Shown here in pieces: positions 16,846 through 25,155 of a DNA stretch of 58,534 nt (positions are counted from its first letter, which is position 1; every line of letters starts with the position of its first letter). The notes beneath the pieces are model-generated. The model had not been told where the DNA came from. It was given only the letters and a program-made list of their open reading frames with translations, and made no database searches. The position numbers were made by a program, and so were the translations under genes. Origin of the DNA: Bulleidia extructa W1219 (lineage in GTDB: Bacteria > Bacillota_I > Bacilli_A > Erysipelotrichales > Erysipelotrichaceae); assembly GCF_000177375.1 (NCBI RefSeq), contig NZ_ADFR01000008.1, positions 1 through 58,534 on the forward strand, given 5' to 3'.

Positions 16846-17805
16846 ATGGAGAATCAGGACATGGAAAAAATATTTTTTGAATATGGTGAGAACAGTATTA
16901 CATTATATGAAGCATTGAAAAAGGCTGATCCGCCAAGTAATATAGTTGAAATTTTTAACCGACTTCAAAAACAGCTATATTCATATACAGATTTTGAAAT
17001 AAAAAATTTTACAAAATTACAAAAATTTTCCACCAATAAACAATTGGTCAATTTTTTATGTGACTTATTAAAAAGAGTTTGTCCTCATCATGAAAATAAA
17101 GAGTTTTATTATCTTTTGGTAGTATTGAGTTATTCCCAAGAGCCAAAAGCAATTGAATATTTGGGACGGCTAACAGAATTTGTGATTGCTAATCAGCTGA
17201 ATCTTTGTCATGTTTTACTGATTGTTTTTAATGAAATCAGTGCTTCACAGTTATTGTTCCATAAAGGAAAATTAGAGCAATATTTTTCAGAACTTTATGA
17301 GCAAAGTGATTATTTTGAGTTGGTGAAACAAATAGGAATTGATATTTCAAAAATGGAGTTTAAGAAAATAGGAGGGGAAGGATATTTTAGATTTGACTTG
17401 ACTAATATGGAAGGAGTTAAATATGAATTTCAGTTGGATAATGACATAGATAAAAGAAATTTTTGCAAACTGAATATTTCTATTTTTACTCCCAAGGGGA
17501 TGAAAACCTGTTTTGATGTGTCATTATCAAGCGAACAATTCTTGCTCTATCACCATCATAAAGATTATTATGTGTCTTCTAAAGAAGAGATGAAACTGTT
17601 TAATAAAGAAACGAAGAAGGAATTTTATATAGAAAACAGCATGAATGCATTAGAACTTAAGAATATAGTAAGGCAGATTGAGGATGTTTTACAGACAAAA
17701 TTTGTTTCAAAAATAGCGGATTCTTATTTTTCAAAGCCTTTAAAGGGGAAGAAAGAATTACAAAAATGGTGGGAAGATAACACCACAGTCACAGGAGAAA
17801 ATTAA
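16846..17805 (+). CDS. Orphan protein of unknown function between duplicated leaders
   Basis: A 319-residue soluble protein with no signal peptide or membrane helix. It is Lys/Phe/Tyr-rich and AT-richer in codon choice than its neighbours, which hints at foreign origin. I do not recognise the family. The first ~150 residues look helical, with repeated hydrophobic heptad-like patterns (LVNFLCDLLKRVC, FYYLLVVLSYSQEP). The rest is more mixed and contains KIGGEGYFRFDLTN and an FDVSLSSEQFLLY segment. It lies between two copies of a ~64-base leader, the second serving the alcohol dehydrogenase gene, so it seems to have entered or been duplicated with that upstream DNA. Confidence 0.75.
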   Translation: MENQDMEKIFFEYGENSITLYEALKKADPPSNIVEIFNRLQKQLYSYTDFEIKNFTKLQKFSTNKQLVNFLCDLLKRVCPHHENKEFYYLLVVLSYSQEPKAIEYLGRLTEFVIANQLNLCHVLLIVFNEISASQLLFHKGKLEQYFSELYEQSDYFELVKQIGIDISKMEFKKIGGEGYFRFDLTNMEGVKYEFQLDNDIDKRNFCKLNISIFTPKGMKTCFDVSLSSEQFLLYHHHKDYYVSSKEEMKLFNKETKKEFYIENSMNALELKNIVRQIEDVLQTKFVSKIADSYFSKPLKGKKELQKWWEDNTTVTGEN

Positions 17806-17928
17806 TCATTTTTAAAGAGAGATACAAAAAGCTGATCAAACCATAGTGAAAGAAGAATTTCATTAGCTTGATGAGGATTGGAAATCATTATTAAGAGATT
17901 TCCTACTTAAAAATACCTAATCAAAAAT

Positions 17929-17992
17929 AAGAGATATAGGATACTGAGAATCTTTAGTGATGTGTTAAAATGAAGCTAAAAGAGGTGAAACT
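17929..17992 (+). repeat. Leader copy 2 (upstream of the alcohol dehydrogenase)
   Basis: Homologous to 16783-16845, with the shared 18-mer at 17949-17966. This copy continues into TTAAAAT, a possible -10, and a GAGGTGAAA ribosome site directly before ATG 17993. Confidence 0.75.
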
Positions 17993-19156
17993 ATGGAAAA
18001 CTTTGTGCATCATATTCCAACAAAACTGTATTTTGGGAAAGGAACGATTTCGCATTTAGAAGAATCACTACGACCATTGGGACAAAAAGTTCTATTGACA
18101 TATGGAGGAGGCTCAATTAAGAAATCGGGATTATATGATGAAGTCATCGCCATATTACAGAAGGGCGGTTTTGAAGTATTTGAATGTGCCGGAATTGAAC
18201 CGAATCCTCGTGTAGAATCAATCGCTAAAGGAGCAGAACTATGCAAGAAAGAAAAAGTGGAGGTTATTTTATCCGTTGGTGGTGGAAGTACCCTAGATTG
18301 TTCAAAAGCGATAGCGGTCGGTGCTTATTATGTGGGGAATGATTATTGGCAAATGGTTCTTGAATCGAATGAACAAAAGAAAGCTTTACCCATTGTGGCT
18401 GTTATGACAATGGCTGCCACCGGTTCTGAGTTGGACAGTTGTGGAGTGATCAGTAATATGACTTTACATAAAAAGATTGGTCGTAATTTTACCTTTCCGA
18501 CCGTTTCCATTTGTGATCCATGTTATACGTTCACACTTCCAGCTAAACAAAGTGCTGCCGGAGGAGCGGATATGATGTCGCATATTATGGAAGGCTATTT
18601 CTCACGGACAATGGATTCTGATTTATCTGAAGCCATTGAAGAGGGAATTTTAAAGTCGGTCATTCATCATCTACCCATTGTTTTACAAGATCCAAAGAAT
18701 TATGAGGCTAGAGCTAATCTGTTTTGGAATTCTTCAATTGCCTGTTCTGGAATGCCAGAGTATGGAAAATTGAAAACAGGATGGCCGTGTCACGCGATGG
18801 AACATGAATTATCAGCTTTTTATGATATTACCCATGGTGTTGGGTTGGCTATTTTAACACCTCGCTGGTTGCGTTTTATTTTGAAAAAAGATCCGAGTAT
18901 TACACCAAGATTGGTCAAGTTTGCGAAAAATGTGTGGGGCTTGGAAAATCAAGATGACACCGAGTTAGCGAAAGCAGGGATTCAAGCGCTATTTGATTTC
19001 TTTGTTTCAGTAGGAATTCCAATGAATTTAAAAGATCTGGGTATTGATGAAACGCATTTTGAAGAAATGGCTGAATCTTGTACTCGTCCATCATTTTCCG
19101 GTTTTGTAGATTTAAGCAAAGAAGATATTGTGCATATTTTTAAAATGTGTCTTTGA
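17993..19156 (+). CDS. Iron-containing alcohol dehydrogenase (BdhA/YugJ-like)
   Basis: A 387-residue group III alcohol dehydrogenase, probably NADPH-dependent and reducing butyraldehyde-type or other aldehydes in fermentation. Visible: the N-terminal FVHHIPTKLYFGKG, the nucleotide site GGGSTLDCSKAIAVG near 96-110, GGADMMSHIMEGYF with metal ligands (Asp and His), and AMEHELSAFYDITHG carrying two further His ligands. Length is typical. GAGGTG precedes the ATG. The upstream ~64 bases are duplicated ahead of the previous gene. A terminator follows immediately. An aldehyde dehydrogenase lies 6 kb downstream but is not in the same operon. Confidence 0.92.
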   Translation: MENFVHHIPTKLYFGKGTISHLEESLRPLGQKVLLTYGGGSIKKSGLYDEVIAILQKGGFEVFECAGIEPNPRVESIAKGAELCKKEKVEVILSVGGGSTLDCSKAIAVGAYYVGNDYWQMVLESNEQKKALPIVAVMTMAATGSELDSCGVISNMTLHKKIGRNFTFPTVSICDPCYTFTLPAKQSAAGGADMMSHIMEGYFSRTMDSDLSEAIEEGILKSVIHHLPIVLQDPKNYEARANLFWNSSIACSGMPEYGKLKTGWPCHAMEHELSAFYDITHGVGLAILTPRWLRFILKKDPSITPRLVKFAKNVWGLENQDDTELAKAGIQALFDFFVSVGIPMNLKDLGIDETHFEEMAESCTRPSFSGFVDLSKEDIVHIFKMCL

Positions 19157-19160
19157 TCAG

Positions 19161-19186
19161 AAAGAAGGGATTTCCTTCTTTTTTTT
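19161..19186 (+). terminator. Terminator after the alcohol dehydrogenase
   Basis: AAAGAAGG and CCTTCTTT arms around a 5-base loop, ending in a long T run. Confidence 0.75.
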
Positions 19187-19243
19187 CCGGCTGAAAACCA
19201 GTACAATAAAACTATCTTTTTGATGGGTAGAAAGTAGGTTTTT

Positions 19244-19816
19244 ATGGCAAAATTATATTTTTATTATGGAGCGATGGGCTCTTCTAAAACAGCGAATGCA
19301 TTAATGGCGGAATACAATTATCATGAACGTGGTCAAAAGGCATTGTTAGTAAAAACCAATACCGATACCCGTGATGGTCAACATGTGATTCGAAGTCGTA
19401 TGGGTTTGGAAAAGGAATGTGTTTTATTAACAGAAGTTTGTCAGATGAAAGAAGAGGAATTAAAAGCTTATGATGCTGTTATTGTGGATGAAATTCAGTT
19501 TGCGACAGTATCTGAAATTGATTTCTTAGCTCATGTGGTGGATGATTTGAAAGTGCCGGTTTTATGTTATGGACTTCGTACGGATTTTCAGCTCAATTTG
19601 TTTGAAGGTAGTGCTCGTTTGATGGCGATTGCGGATACCATTGCGGAAGTTAAAACGGTTTGTTGGTGTGGGCATAAAGCCATTTGTAATGCCCGTTACA
19701 ACCAACAAGGGATTGTGCGTGAAGGATCACAAGTTTTATTAGGAGCTAATGATGATTATATTGCTCTTTGTCGTAAACATTTCTTAGAAGGCAAATTGCG
19801 TAAAGAGGAAGAATGA
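19244..19816 (+). CDS. tdk: Thymidine kinase
   Basis: A 190-residue type II thymidine kinase that phosphorylates thymidine for salvage. The N-terminus LYFYYGAMGSSKTANAL is the family P-loop region, with Ser where many members have Gly before the Lys; VIVDEIQF gives the DExQ Walker B, and CWCGHKAICNARY supplies Cys residues of the zinc-binding lasso domain. Length is typical. TAGAAAGTAGG-type purine DNA precedes the ATG. Its last codons overlap the MATE gene start by four bases (ATGA), so the two are translationally coupled. Confidence 0.93.
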   Translation: MAKLYFYYGAMGSSKTANALMAEYNYHERGQKALLVKTNTDTRDGQHVIRSRMGLEKECVLLTEVCQMKEEELKAYDAVIVDEIQFATVSEIDFLAHVVDDLKVPVLCYGLRTDFQLNLFEGSARLMAIADTIAEVKTVCWCGHKAICNARYNQQGIVREGSQVLLGANDDYIALCRKHFLEGKLRKEEE

Positions 19817-21168
19817 TGCGCTCTCATAATATGCTAAAAGGGCCCATTTGGAAGGAAATCTTGATTTTCTTTTTTCCGATTCTATTGGGTTATTTATTTC
19901 AACAACTTTACAATACCGTTGATGCGATGGTGGTCGGTAACTTCGTTGGAACAATTGCCTTAGGAGCGGTTGGTGGTTCAACCTCTATCATCATCAATTT
20001 AATTATCGGTTTTGTGGTTGGTTTAAGTGCTGGTGCCACTGTGATTATTGCTCAATTTATAGGAGCTAATGAAAATCAAAAAGTTCATTTAACCGTTTCT
20101 ACAACCATGATCATGAATATTGTTTTAGGGATGATTCTTATGGTGATAGGGCTTATTTTTTCAAAGGATATGTTAAAACTATTATCAGTACCTGATGAGA
20201 TGATGAAAGATGCCTTGGTGTATCTTCGTCTTTATTTGTTGGGGCTTGTCCCAACTATGATTTATAATGCGGGAGCGGGAATTTTAAGAGCGGTTGGAGA
20301 TTCAAAAAGACCGTTGTATTTCTTAATAGCGGCTTCCATCACGAATATTGTTTTAGATATTCTTTTGGTGGTATATGGGCATATGGGCGTTGCCGGAGCG
20401 GCGATGGCGACCATAGCTTCACAAGTGGTCACTTGTGTATTAACGTTGTATGTTTTCCAAGATAAAGATGAAATCTACTACTTGGATCTAAAACACATGA
20501 ATTTTGACTATGCTCTATTCAAGCGAATTATTGGAATCGGCTTACCAACAGCCATTCAGGGTTCTGTGTATTCTTTTGCGAATTTGTTTATTCAAGCCAG
20601 CGTGAATAGTTACGGAACCATTTCGGTCGCTTCTTTTACGGCTTTTGGAAAAATCGATATGTTTTTTTGGAATTTTTCAGGAGCGATGGGGGCTTCTTGC
20701 CTGACTTTTGTTGGGCAAAATTTCGGAGCCAAACAATTTGAACGTGTCAAAAAAGGCATTCGTATAGCACTGGTCATGTTCTTGATCGGCTCCATTGGAA
20801 TCACGATTTTATCCATTTCATTTGGGGAACATTTTTATCGTTTATTTACTCAAGATCCGGAAGTTTTGAAGGTAGGTATGCAGATATTATGGTTGGTTGG
20901 ACCGTTTTGGAATGTGATTTCTTTTTTGGAAATTTATTCCGCTTCTCTAAGAGCGATGAACGTCATTTTAGCTCCTATGTTGATGTCTTTATTTGGTGTG
21001 GGTGTGATTCGTATTTTTTGGGTTCTTTTTTATCCGGGAAAGTCCATTTTAGATACTTTATTGGTGTACCCACTATCGTGGTGTTTAACGTCTTTCTTTT
21101 TCATAGTATTTTATAATAGTGGTCTTTGGAAGAAGAAAAGAAAGTCATCTCAAAAAAAGGAGCGATGA
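19813..21168 (+). CDS. MATE family efflux transporter
   Basis: A 451-residue multidrug and toxin extrusion family protein with about 12 membrane helices in two homologous halves. Typical blocks: LLGYLFQQLYNTVDAMVVGNFVG at the first helix pair, GGSTSIIINLIIGF, and the mid-protein GIGLPTAIQGSVYSF start of the second half. Members use Na+ or H+ gradients to export cationic compounds. It starts at ATG 19813 within the tdk stop (ATG 19816 is an in-frame alternative) and ends inside a hairpin shared with the convergent DUF1846 gene. Confidence 0.9.
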   Translation: MMRSHNMLKGPIWKEILIFFFPILLGYLFQQLYNTVDAMVVGNFVGTIALGAVGGSTSIIINLIIGFVVGLSAGATVIIAQFIGANENQKVHLTVSTTMIMNIVLGMILMVIGLIFSKDMLKLLSVPDEMMKDALVYLRLYLLGLVPTMIYNAGAGILRAVGDSKRPLYFLIAASITNIVLDILLVVYGHMGVAGAAMATIASQVVTCVLTLYVFQDKDEIYYLDLKHMNFDYALFKRIIGIGLPTAIQGSVYSFANLFIQASVNSYGTISVASFTAFGKIDMFFWNFSGAMGASCLTFVGQNFGAKQFERVKKGIRIALVMFLIGSIGITILSISFGEHFYRLFTQDPEVLKVGMQILWLVGPFWNVISFLEIYSASLRAMNVILAPMLMSLFGVGVIRIFWVLFYPGKSILDTLLVYPLSWCLTSFFFIVFYNSGLWKKKRKSSQKKER

Positions 21169-21177
21169 GCTCCTTTT
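21155..21177. terminator. Shared bidirectional terminator between MATE and DUF1846 genes
   Basis: AAAAGGAGC (21155-21163) and GCTCCTTTT (21169-21177) form a 9-bp stem with loop GATGA. The MATE stop codon is in the loop and the DUF1846 stop touches the far arm. Confidence 0.8.
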
Positions 21178-22664
21178 CATTTTCCATGGTATAACTTCTT
21201 TTGTGTGTATTGAGGATCAAAAGTCACATCTACGCCTAATTTTCTAAAGACATTCCCATCTTCTTCCGGTAGGATGACAGTACTATGAGCTTGACATCCC
21301 TTTAATTGACTTAATTGTTCAAGAGCCTTAGTGATGGTTTGGTTGTCTTTGGAAATAATGACCAAAGCCATCAAAAGTTCATCCGAATGGAGACGGGGAT
21401 TATGATTTCCCAGATATTCGGTTTTTAATTTTTGAATCGGTTTGATGAATTCAGGTTGGATTAATAAAGTTTTTTCATCAATATTCGCCAATGATTTTAA
21501 AGCATTGATGATTAAAGCGGCACTTGGTCCGAATAAAGAAGAAGTCTTACCTAAAACAATACGACCATCATTCAATTCCAAAGCCATGGCGGGAGCTTTT
21601 GTTTCGTCGGCTTTTATTCTGGCCTTACTAACAACTGTCCGATCTTCTGGCCTGGCTTCGATATGATTGAGCAATAATTCCAACTTACTGACCGCATTGG
21701 AAGAGACTTTTCCTTGTGCCTTCGCCACTAGTGTTTGAAAATAGCGACGAAGAATTTCTTGTTTCGCAGCCTCTGTGGCGGCTTCATGGTCGGTAATACA
21801 AAAGCCAACCATATTGACCCCCATATCAGTAGGAGAATGATAAGGACAAGAGCCTTGAATTTTAACAAATAGTTGCTTTAAAACAGGGAAAATTTCAATA
21901 TCTCGGTTATAGTTTACAGCTTGCTCACCATAGGCTTCTAAATGATAAGGATCTAACATATTGACATCGTCTAAATCAGCCGTAGCCGCTTCATATGCTC
22001 GATTAACGGCATGAATTAAAGGTAAATTCCAGACTGGGAAAGTCTCAAATTTCGCATAACCGGATTTAATGTGATGTAAATGATCATGGTATAACTGTGA
22101 AATACAAGTGGCCATCTTACCCGATCCGGGTCCGGGAGCAGTGACGACGATTAAATTACGGCTAGTTTGAATATAATCGTTTTTTCCTAACCCTTCTTTA
22201 GAAACGATTTTTTCCACTTCTACAGGGTAGCCTTCAATAGGGTAGTGTAAATAAGAAGGAATACCATGTCGTGTGAGTGATTGACGAAAGGCATCAGCAG
22301 CCGGTTGATTCTGATAGCGGGTGATCACGACAGAACCTAAGTACAAATTCAAGGAACGGAAAGCATCAATCAAGCGAAAGACTTCTTGATCATAAGGAAT
22401 ACCCAGATCCTGCCTTTCCTTACTATTAGCAATATTATCTGCGTTAACAGCAATAATAATTTCCACTTGGTCTTTTAATTCTGTTAATAAATGGATCTTG
22501 TTATTTGGATCATAGCCCGGTAAAACACGGGCGGCGTGGAAATCTTCAAACAGTTTACCTCCGAATTCCAAATATAATTTTCCATCAAAAGTGGAAATAC
22601 GTTCTAAAATTTTATCCTTTTGTTTCTGTAAGTACTTTTGTGAGTCAAATGCCTTTTTAAACAT
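21177..22664 (-). CDS. DUF1846 domain-containing protein
   Basis: A 495-residue member of the DUF1846 family, a conserved cytoplasmic protein common in Firmicutes and fusobacteria with no firmly established function. Characteristic stretches: the N-terminal [45 protein letters not shown] (178-187, P-loop-like) and [14 protein letters not shown]. Start at 22664 chosen because GGAGG lies 7 bases upstream on this strand; a frame extending 24 bases further lacks a site. It shares a terminator with the convergent MATE gene and is divergent from pepF. A nucleotide-binding role is only suggested by the GPGSGK segment. Confidence 0.88.
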   Translation of the reverse strand: MFKKAFDSQKYLQKQKDKILERISTFDGKLYLEFGGKLFEDFHAARVLPGYDPNNKIHLLTELKDQVEIIIAVNADNIANSKERQDLGIPYDQEVFRLIDAFRSLNLYLGSVVITRYQNQPAADAFRQSLTRHGIPSYLHYPIEGYPVEVEKIVSKEGLGKNDYIQTSRNLIVVTAPGPGSGKMATCISQLYHDHLHHIKSGYAKFETFPVWNLPLIHAVNRAYEAATADLDDVNMLDPYHLEAYGEQAVNYNRDIEIFPVLKQLFVKIQGSCPYHSPTDMGVNMVGFCITDHEAATEAAKQEILRRYFQTLVAKAQGKVSSNAVSKLELLLNHIEARPEDRTVVSKARIKADETKAPAMALELNDGRIVLGKTSSLFGPSAALIINALKSLANIDEKTLLIQPEFIKPIQKLKTEYLGNHNPRLHSDELLMALVIISKDNQTITKALEQLSQLKGCQAHSTVILPEEDGNVFRKLGVDVTFDPQYTQKKLYHGK

Positions 22665-22756
22665 AAAAAATCCTCCATTGTCTATCATAGCACCTTGGTT
22701 TATAAAATTAAGGAAAAAATGTTAAAATAAACAATAAATGAAAGGATTATCAAAGA

Positions 22757-24538
22757 ATGGATCGGAAAGAAATTGCTTTAGAAGATAAATGGGATTTAAA
22801 GACACTTTTTAAGAGTGATCAAGATTTTGAAATAGCGCTAAAAGATGTACAGGAAGAGATGAAACATCTAGGCAAGTATGTTGGTCAATTAAAGGATGCT
22901 ATTTGTTTAAAAGAGTACTTGGATTTGTATTATGAAGTAGAAGGAAAGTTAGATAATGTTTTTACCTATGCGGCTTTAAGAGAAAGTGAAGATACCCGAC
23001 AATCTATAGCCAGTGATATGTATGCTCGAGCGTATGGAGCTTATGTGGAATTAATGAGTTTGATTTCTTATGTTCAACCGGAATTGTTGTCATTAAGTAT
23101 TCAAGAATTGGAACTCTTGATGAATCGAGAAATCTTAAAGAAATATCGCTTTGTTTTGGAGAAGATGGTTCGGGAAAAAGCCCATACCTTAAGTGAGAAG
23201 GAAGAAAATATCTTAGCTTCTTTGCAAGAAGTATTGGGAGCTTCTTCGCAAATCAGTTCGAAATTAATGGATGCGGATATGTCCTTTGATTCTATTTTGG
23301 ATCAAGAAGGGAACCGACATGAATTGAATGCGACGAATTACATTCTTTACCAAACCAGTCAAGATCGTGTGTTAAGAGAAAACGCCTTCCGTTCTTTCTA
23401 TAAATCTTATAAGCAATTTAATCATACGTTAGCTCAAACATATAGCACTTGTGTGAGTGCCGCTACTAAAGAGGCGAAGTTGCGTCATTTTGACAGTTCT
23501 TTAAAGGCTTCTTTATATAGCGATGCAATTCCTCAAACCGTCTATGATCAATTGATTGAAACGATTCATGAATATATGCCGGTGATGTATCGTTATGTCG
23601 CATTGCGAAAGAAAATTTTAGGGGTGGATGAACTTCATTATTACGATTTATACACGCCATTAAGCGATTTAGAAATGAAATATGATTTGCAACAAGCCAA
23701 AGAAATGGTGATTGAAGCTGTGAAACCAATGGGAAATGATTATCAAGACATTGTTCGCCAAGCTTTTAAGGATCGTTGGATGGATGCTTATCCAAATGAT
23801 GGCAAGCATTCCGGGGCTTTCTCTAGTGGTACTAGAACATCGAATCCTTTTATTCTAACCAATTTTACAGGGACTTTGGATGCGGTTAGTACTATTGCTC
23901 ATGAAATGGGTCATTCGATGCATACTTATTTCACCAGCCATCATCAAGAACAACCATATGCGAACTATTCTTTATTTATTGCGGAAGTGGCTTCGACGGT
24001 TAATGAAAATCTATTGATTGAACAATTGTTGGAAAAAGAAACAGACCCTAAGAAACGTCTTCATCTGTTAAATCAATACTTAGAAGGTTTTAAGGGGACA
24101 ATTTATCGTCAAACTATGTTTGCGGAATTTGAAAAAGAAGTGCATGCTCATCGGGAACAAGGTCAATCCTTGACGACGGAATACCTAAATGGTTTGTATG
24201 AAAAACTGGTGAAGGAATACTTTGGAGACGGGTTAGTTATGGATCCTGAGGTTCAGTATGAATGGTCACGTATTCCTCATTTCTATCGTCCTTTCTATGT
24301 CTATGTGTATGCGACCGGTTATAGTTCAGCGGTAGCGATTTCAGAAAAGCTCCGCTTAGGCAGTCAACAGGATAAGGACAATTATCGCCGTTTCTTAAGT
24401 GTCGGTTCTTCTGTTTATCCGCTTGAAGCATTAAAGATTGGTGGGGTGGATCTGACCAGTCGAGAACCAATTCGTTTGGCGTTAGAAAAGTTTAAACAAA
24501 TTGTGGAAGAAGCCGAAAAAATAGTGGATAAACTTTAA
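22757..24538 (+). CDS. pepF: Oligoendopeptidase F
   Basis: A 593-residue M3B zinc metallopeptidase that degrades short peptides in the cytoplasm. The catalytic HEMGH (HExxH) starts near residue 382, with the downstream Glu ligand expected in the SLFIAEVASTVNENL segment. The N-terminus EDKWDLKTLFKSD and the GTRTSNPFILTNF stretch are typical of PepF. Length matches the family (about 600). AAAGGA lies about 11 bases before the ATG. It is divergent from the DUF1846 gene and followed by a small membrane protein gene in the same direction. Confidence 0.95.
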   Translation: MDRKEIALEDKWDLKTLFKSDQDFEIALKDVQEEMKHLGKYVGQLKDAICLKEYLDLYYEVEGKLDNVFTYAALRESEDTRQSIASDMYARAYGAYVELMSLISYVQPELLSLSIQELELLMNREILKKYRFVLEKMVREKAHTLSEKEENILASLQEVLGASSQISSKLMDADMSFDSILDQEGNRHELNATNYILYQTSQDRVLRENAFRSFYKSYKQFNHTLAQTYSTCVSAATKEAKLRHFDSSLKASLYSDAIPQTVYDQLIETIHEYMPVMYRYVALRKKILGVDELHYYDLYTPLSDLEMKYDLQQAKEMVIEAVKPMGNDYQDIVRQAFKDRWMDAYPNDGKHSGAFSSGTRTSNPFILTNFTGTLDAVSTIAHEMGHSMHTYFTSHHQEQPYANYSLFIAEVASTVNENLLIEQLLEKETDPKKRLHLLNQYLEGFKGTIYRQTMFAEFEKEVHAHREQGQSLTTEYLNGLYEKLVKEYFGDGLVMDPEVQYEWSRIPHFYRPFYVYVYATGYSSAVAISEKLRLGSQQDKDNYRRFLSVGSSVYPLEALKIGGVDLTSREPIRLALEKFKQIVEEAEKIVDKL

Positions 24539-24577
24539 AACCAATTGAAAAAATGGCTTGGCTTAGAAGGAGGTTCT

Positions 24578-24982
24578 ATGAAGAATAACGATATGTTTTT
24601 CCATGTTTATGTGCCTTTAATCATGATTCTTTTGTTGGTTATGATCTTTTTCCATAGATTCCATCGTCTTAGGTATTTATATTTAACCACTTTCTTTGTT
24701 TGGTTTGTGACATTAATCGCTTATTTCATTTTTAGTAAACAACCTGTCGGATACAAAGATCCTAGACCATGGATGCACGTCATACCATTTATTTGTGTCT
24801 TTGGATCTTTTGGTGGTAGTGCTCTTTCTATTTGGTCAGTTTCTAAGTTTGTGCTTGAATTTTCACAAAGAGAACTATGGGCGAAAGGGCTGGTAGCGGT
24901 GGCTTGTGTGGCCATGATGCTATGGTATGTCTGGCTAATTCATTGGATTGTAATAGGCATTTTGTCATTGAAGAGCGGATAA
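24578..24982 (+). CDS. Small integral membrane protein of unknown function
   Basis: A 134-residue protein with four hydrophobic segments: around HVYVPLIMILLLVMIFF, LTTFFVWFVTLIAYFIF, VIPFICVFGSFGGSAL and VAVACVAMMLWYVWL. The start at 24578 is chosen for its AGGAGG site; upstream in-frame TTG codons are not supported. It begins 39 bases after pepF and probably shares its transcript. No family is recognised and no catalytic motif is visible. Confidence 0.7.
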   Translation: MKNNDMFFHVYVPLIMILLLVMIFFHRFHRLRYLYLTTFFVWFVTLIAYFIFSKQPVGYKDPRPWMHVIPFICVFGSFGGSALSIWSVSKFVLEFSQRELWAKGLVAVACVAMMLWYVWLIHWIVIGILSLKSG

Positions 24983-25018
24983 TCGTTTACCAAATCGGGG
25001 AAAATAATAAAAAGATGG

Positions 25019-25050
25019 TAAAAACCTTAGCTGAAAAAGCTGAGGTTTTT
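25019..25050 (+). terminator. Terminator after the pepF transcript
   Basis: AAAACCTTAGC and GCTGAGGTTTT arms (one G-T pair) around a short A-rich loop, ending in five T. Confidence 0.6.
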
Positions 25051-25089
25051 AGTATTGAGAAGATAGGTGTTTCGTCTTAGGCATATTCA

Positions 25090-25131
25090 TTGTTGCCTAT
25101 AAAGGATTTTGATAGTATGAAGCTATCAAAA
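25090..25131 (+). promoter_or_regulatory. Candidate promoter with overlapping operator-like inverted repeat
   Basis: TTGTTG (25090-25095), 17 bases and TAGTAT (25113-25118) form a modest promoter. A 9-bp perfect inverted repeat, TTTTGATAG (25107-25115) and CTATCAAAA (25123-25131), overlaps the -10 and start region, as an operator would. A hairpin in the leader RNA is the alternative. Confidence 0.4.
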
Positions 25132-25155
25132 GATATATTCAAAGGAGGAAATCAT

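Noticed and set aside
19244-19300. Unusual P-loop (GAMGSSKT) in thymidine kinase as a sign of inactivation
   Set aside because: The Lys and Thr are kept, the rest of the enzyme is intact, and P-loop variants of this type occur among Firmicutes thymidine kinases.
25090-25155. N-terminal extension of the aldehyde dehydrogenase
   Set aside because: The AAAGGAGG site points to ATG 25156 and the extension would cover the promoter-like region and inverted repeat.
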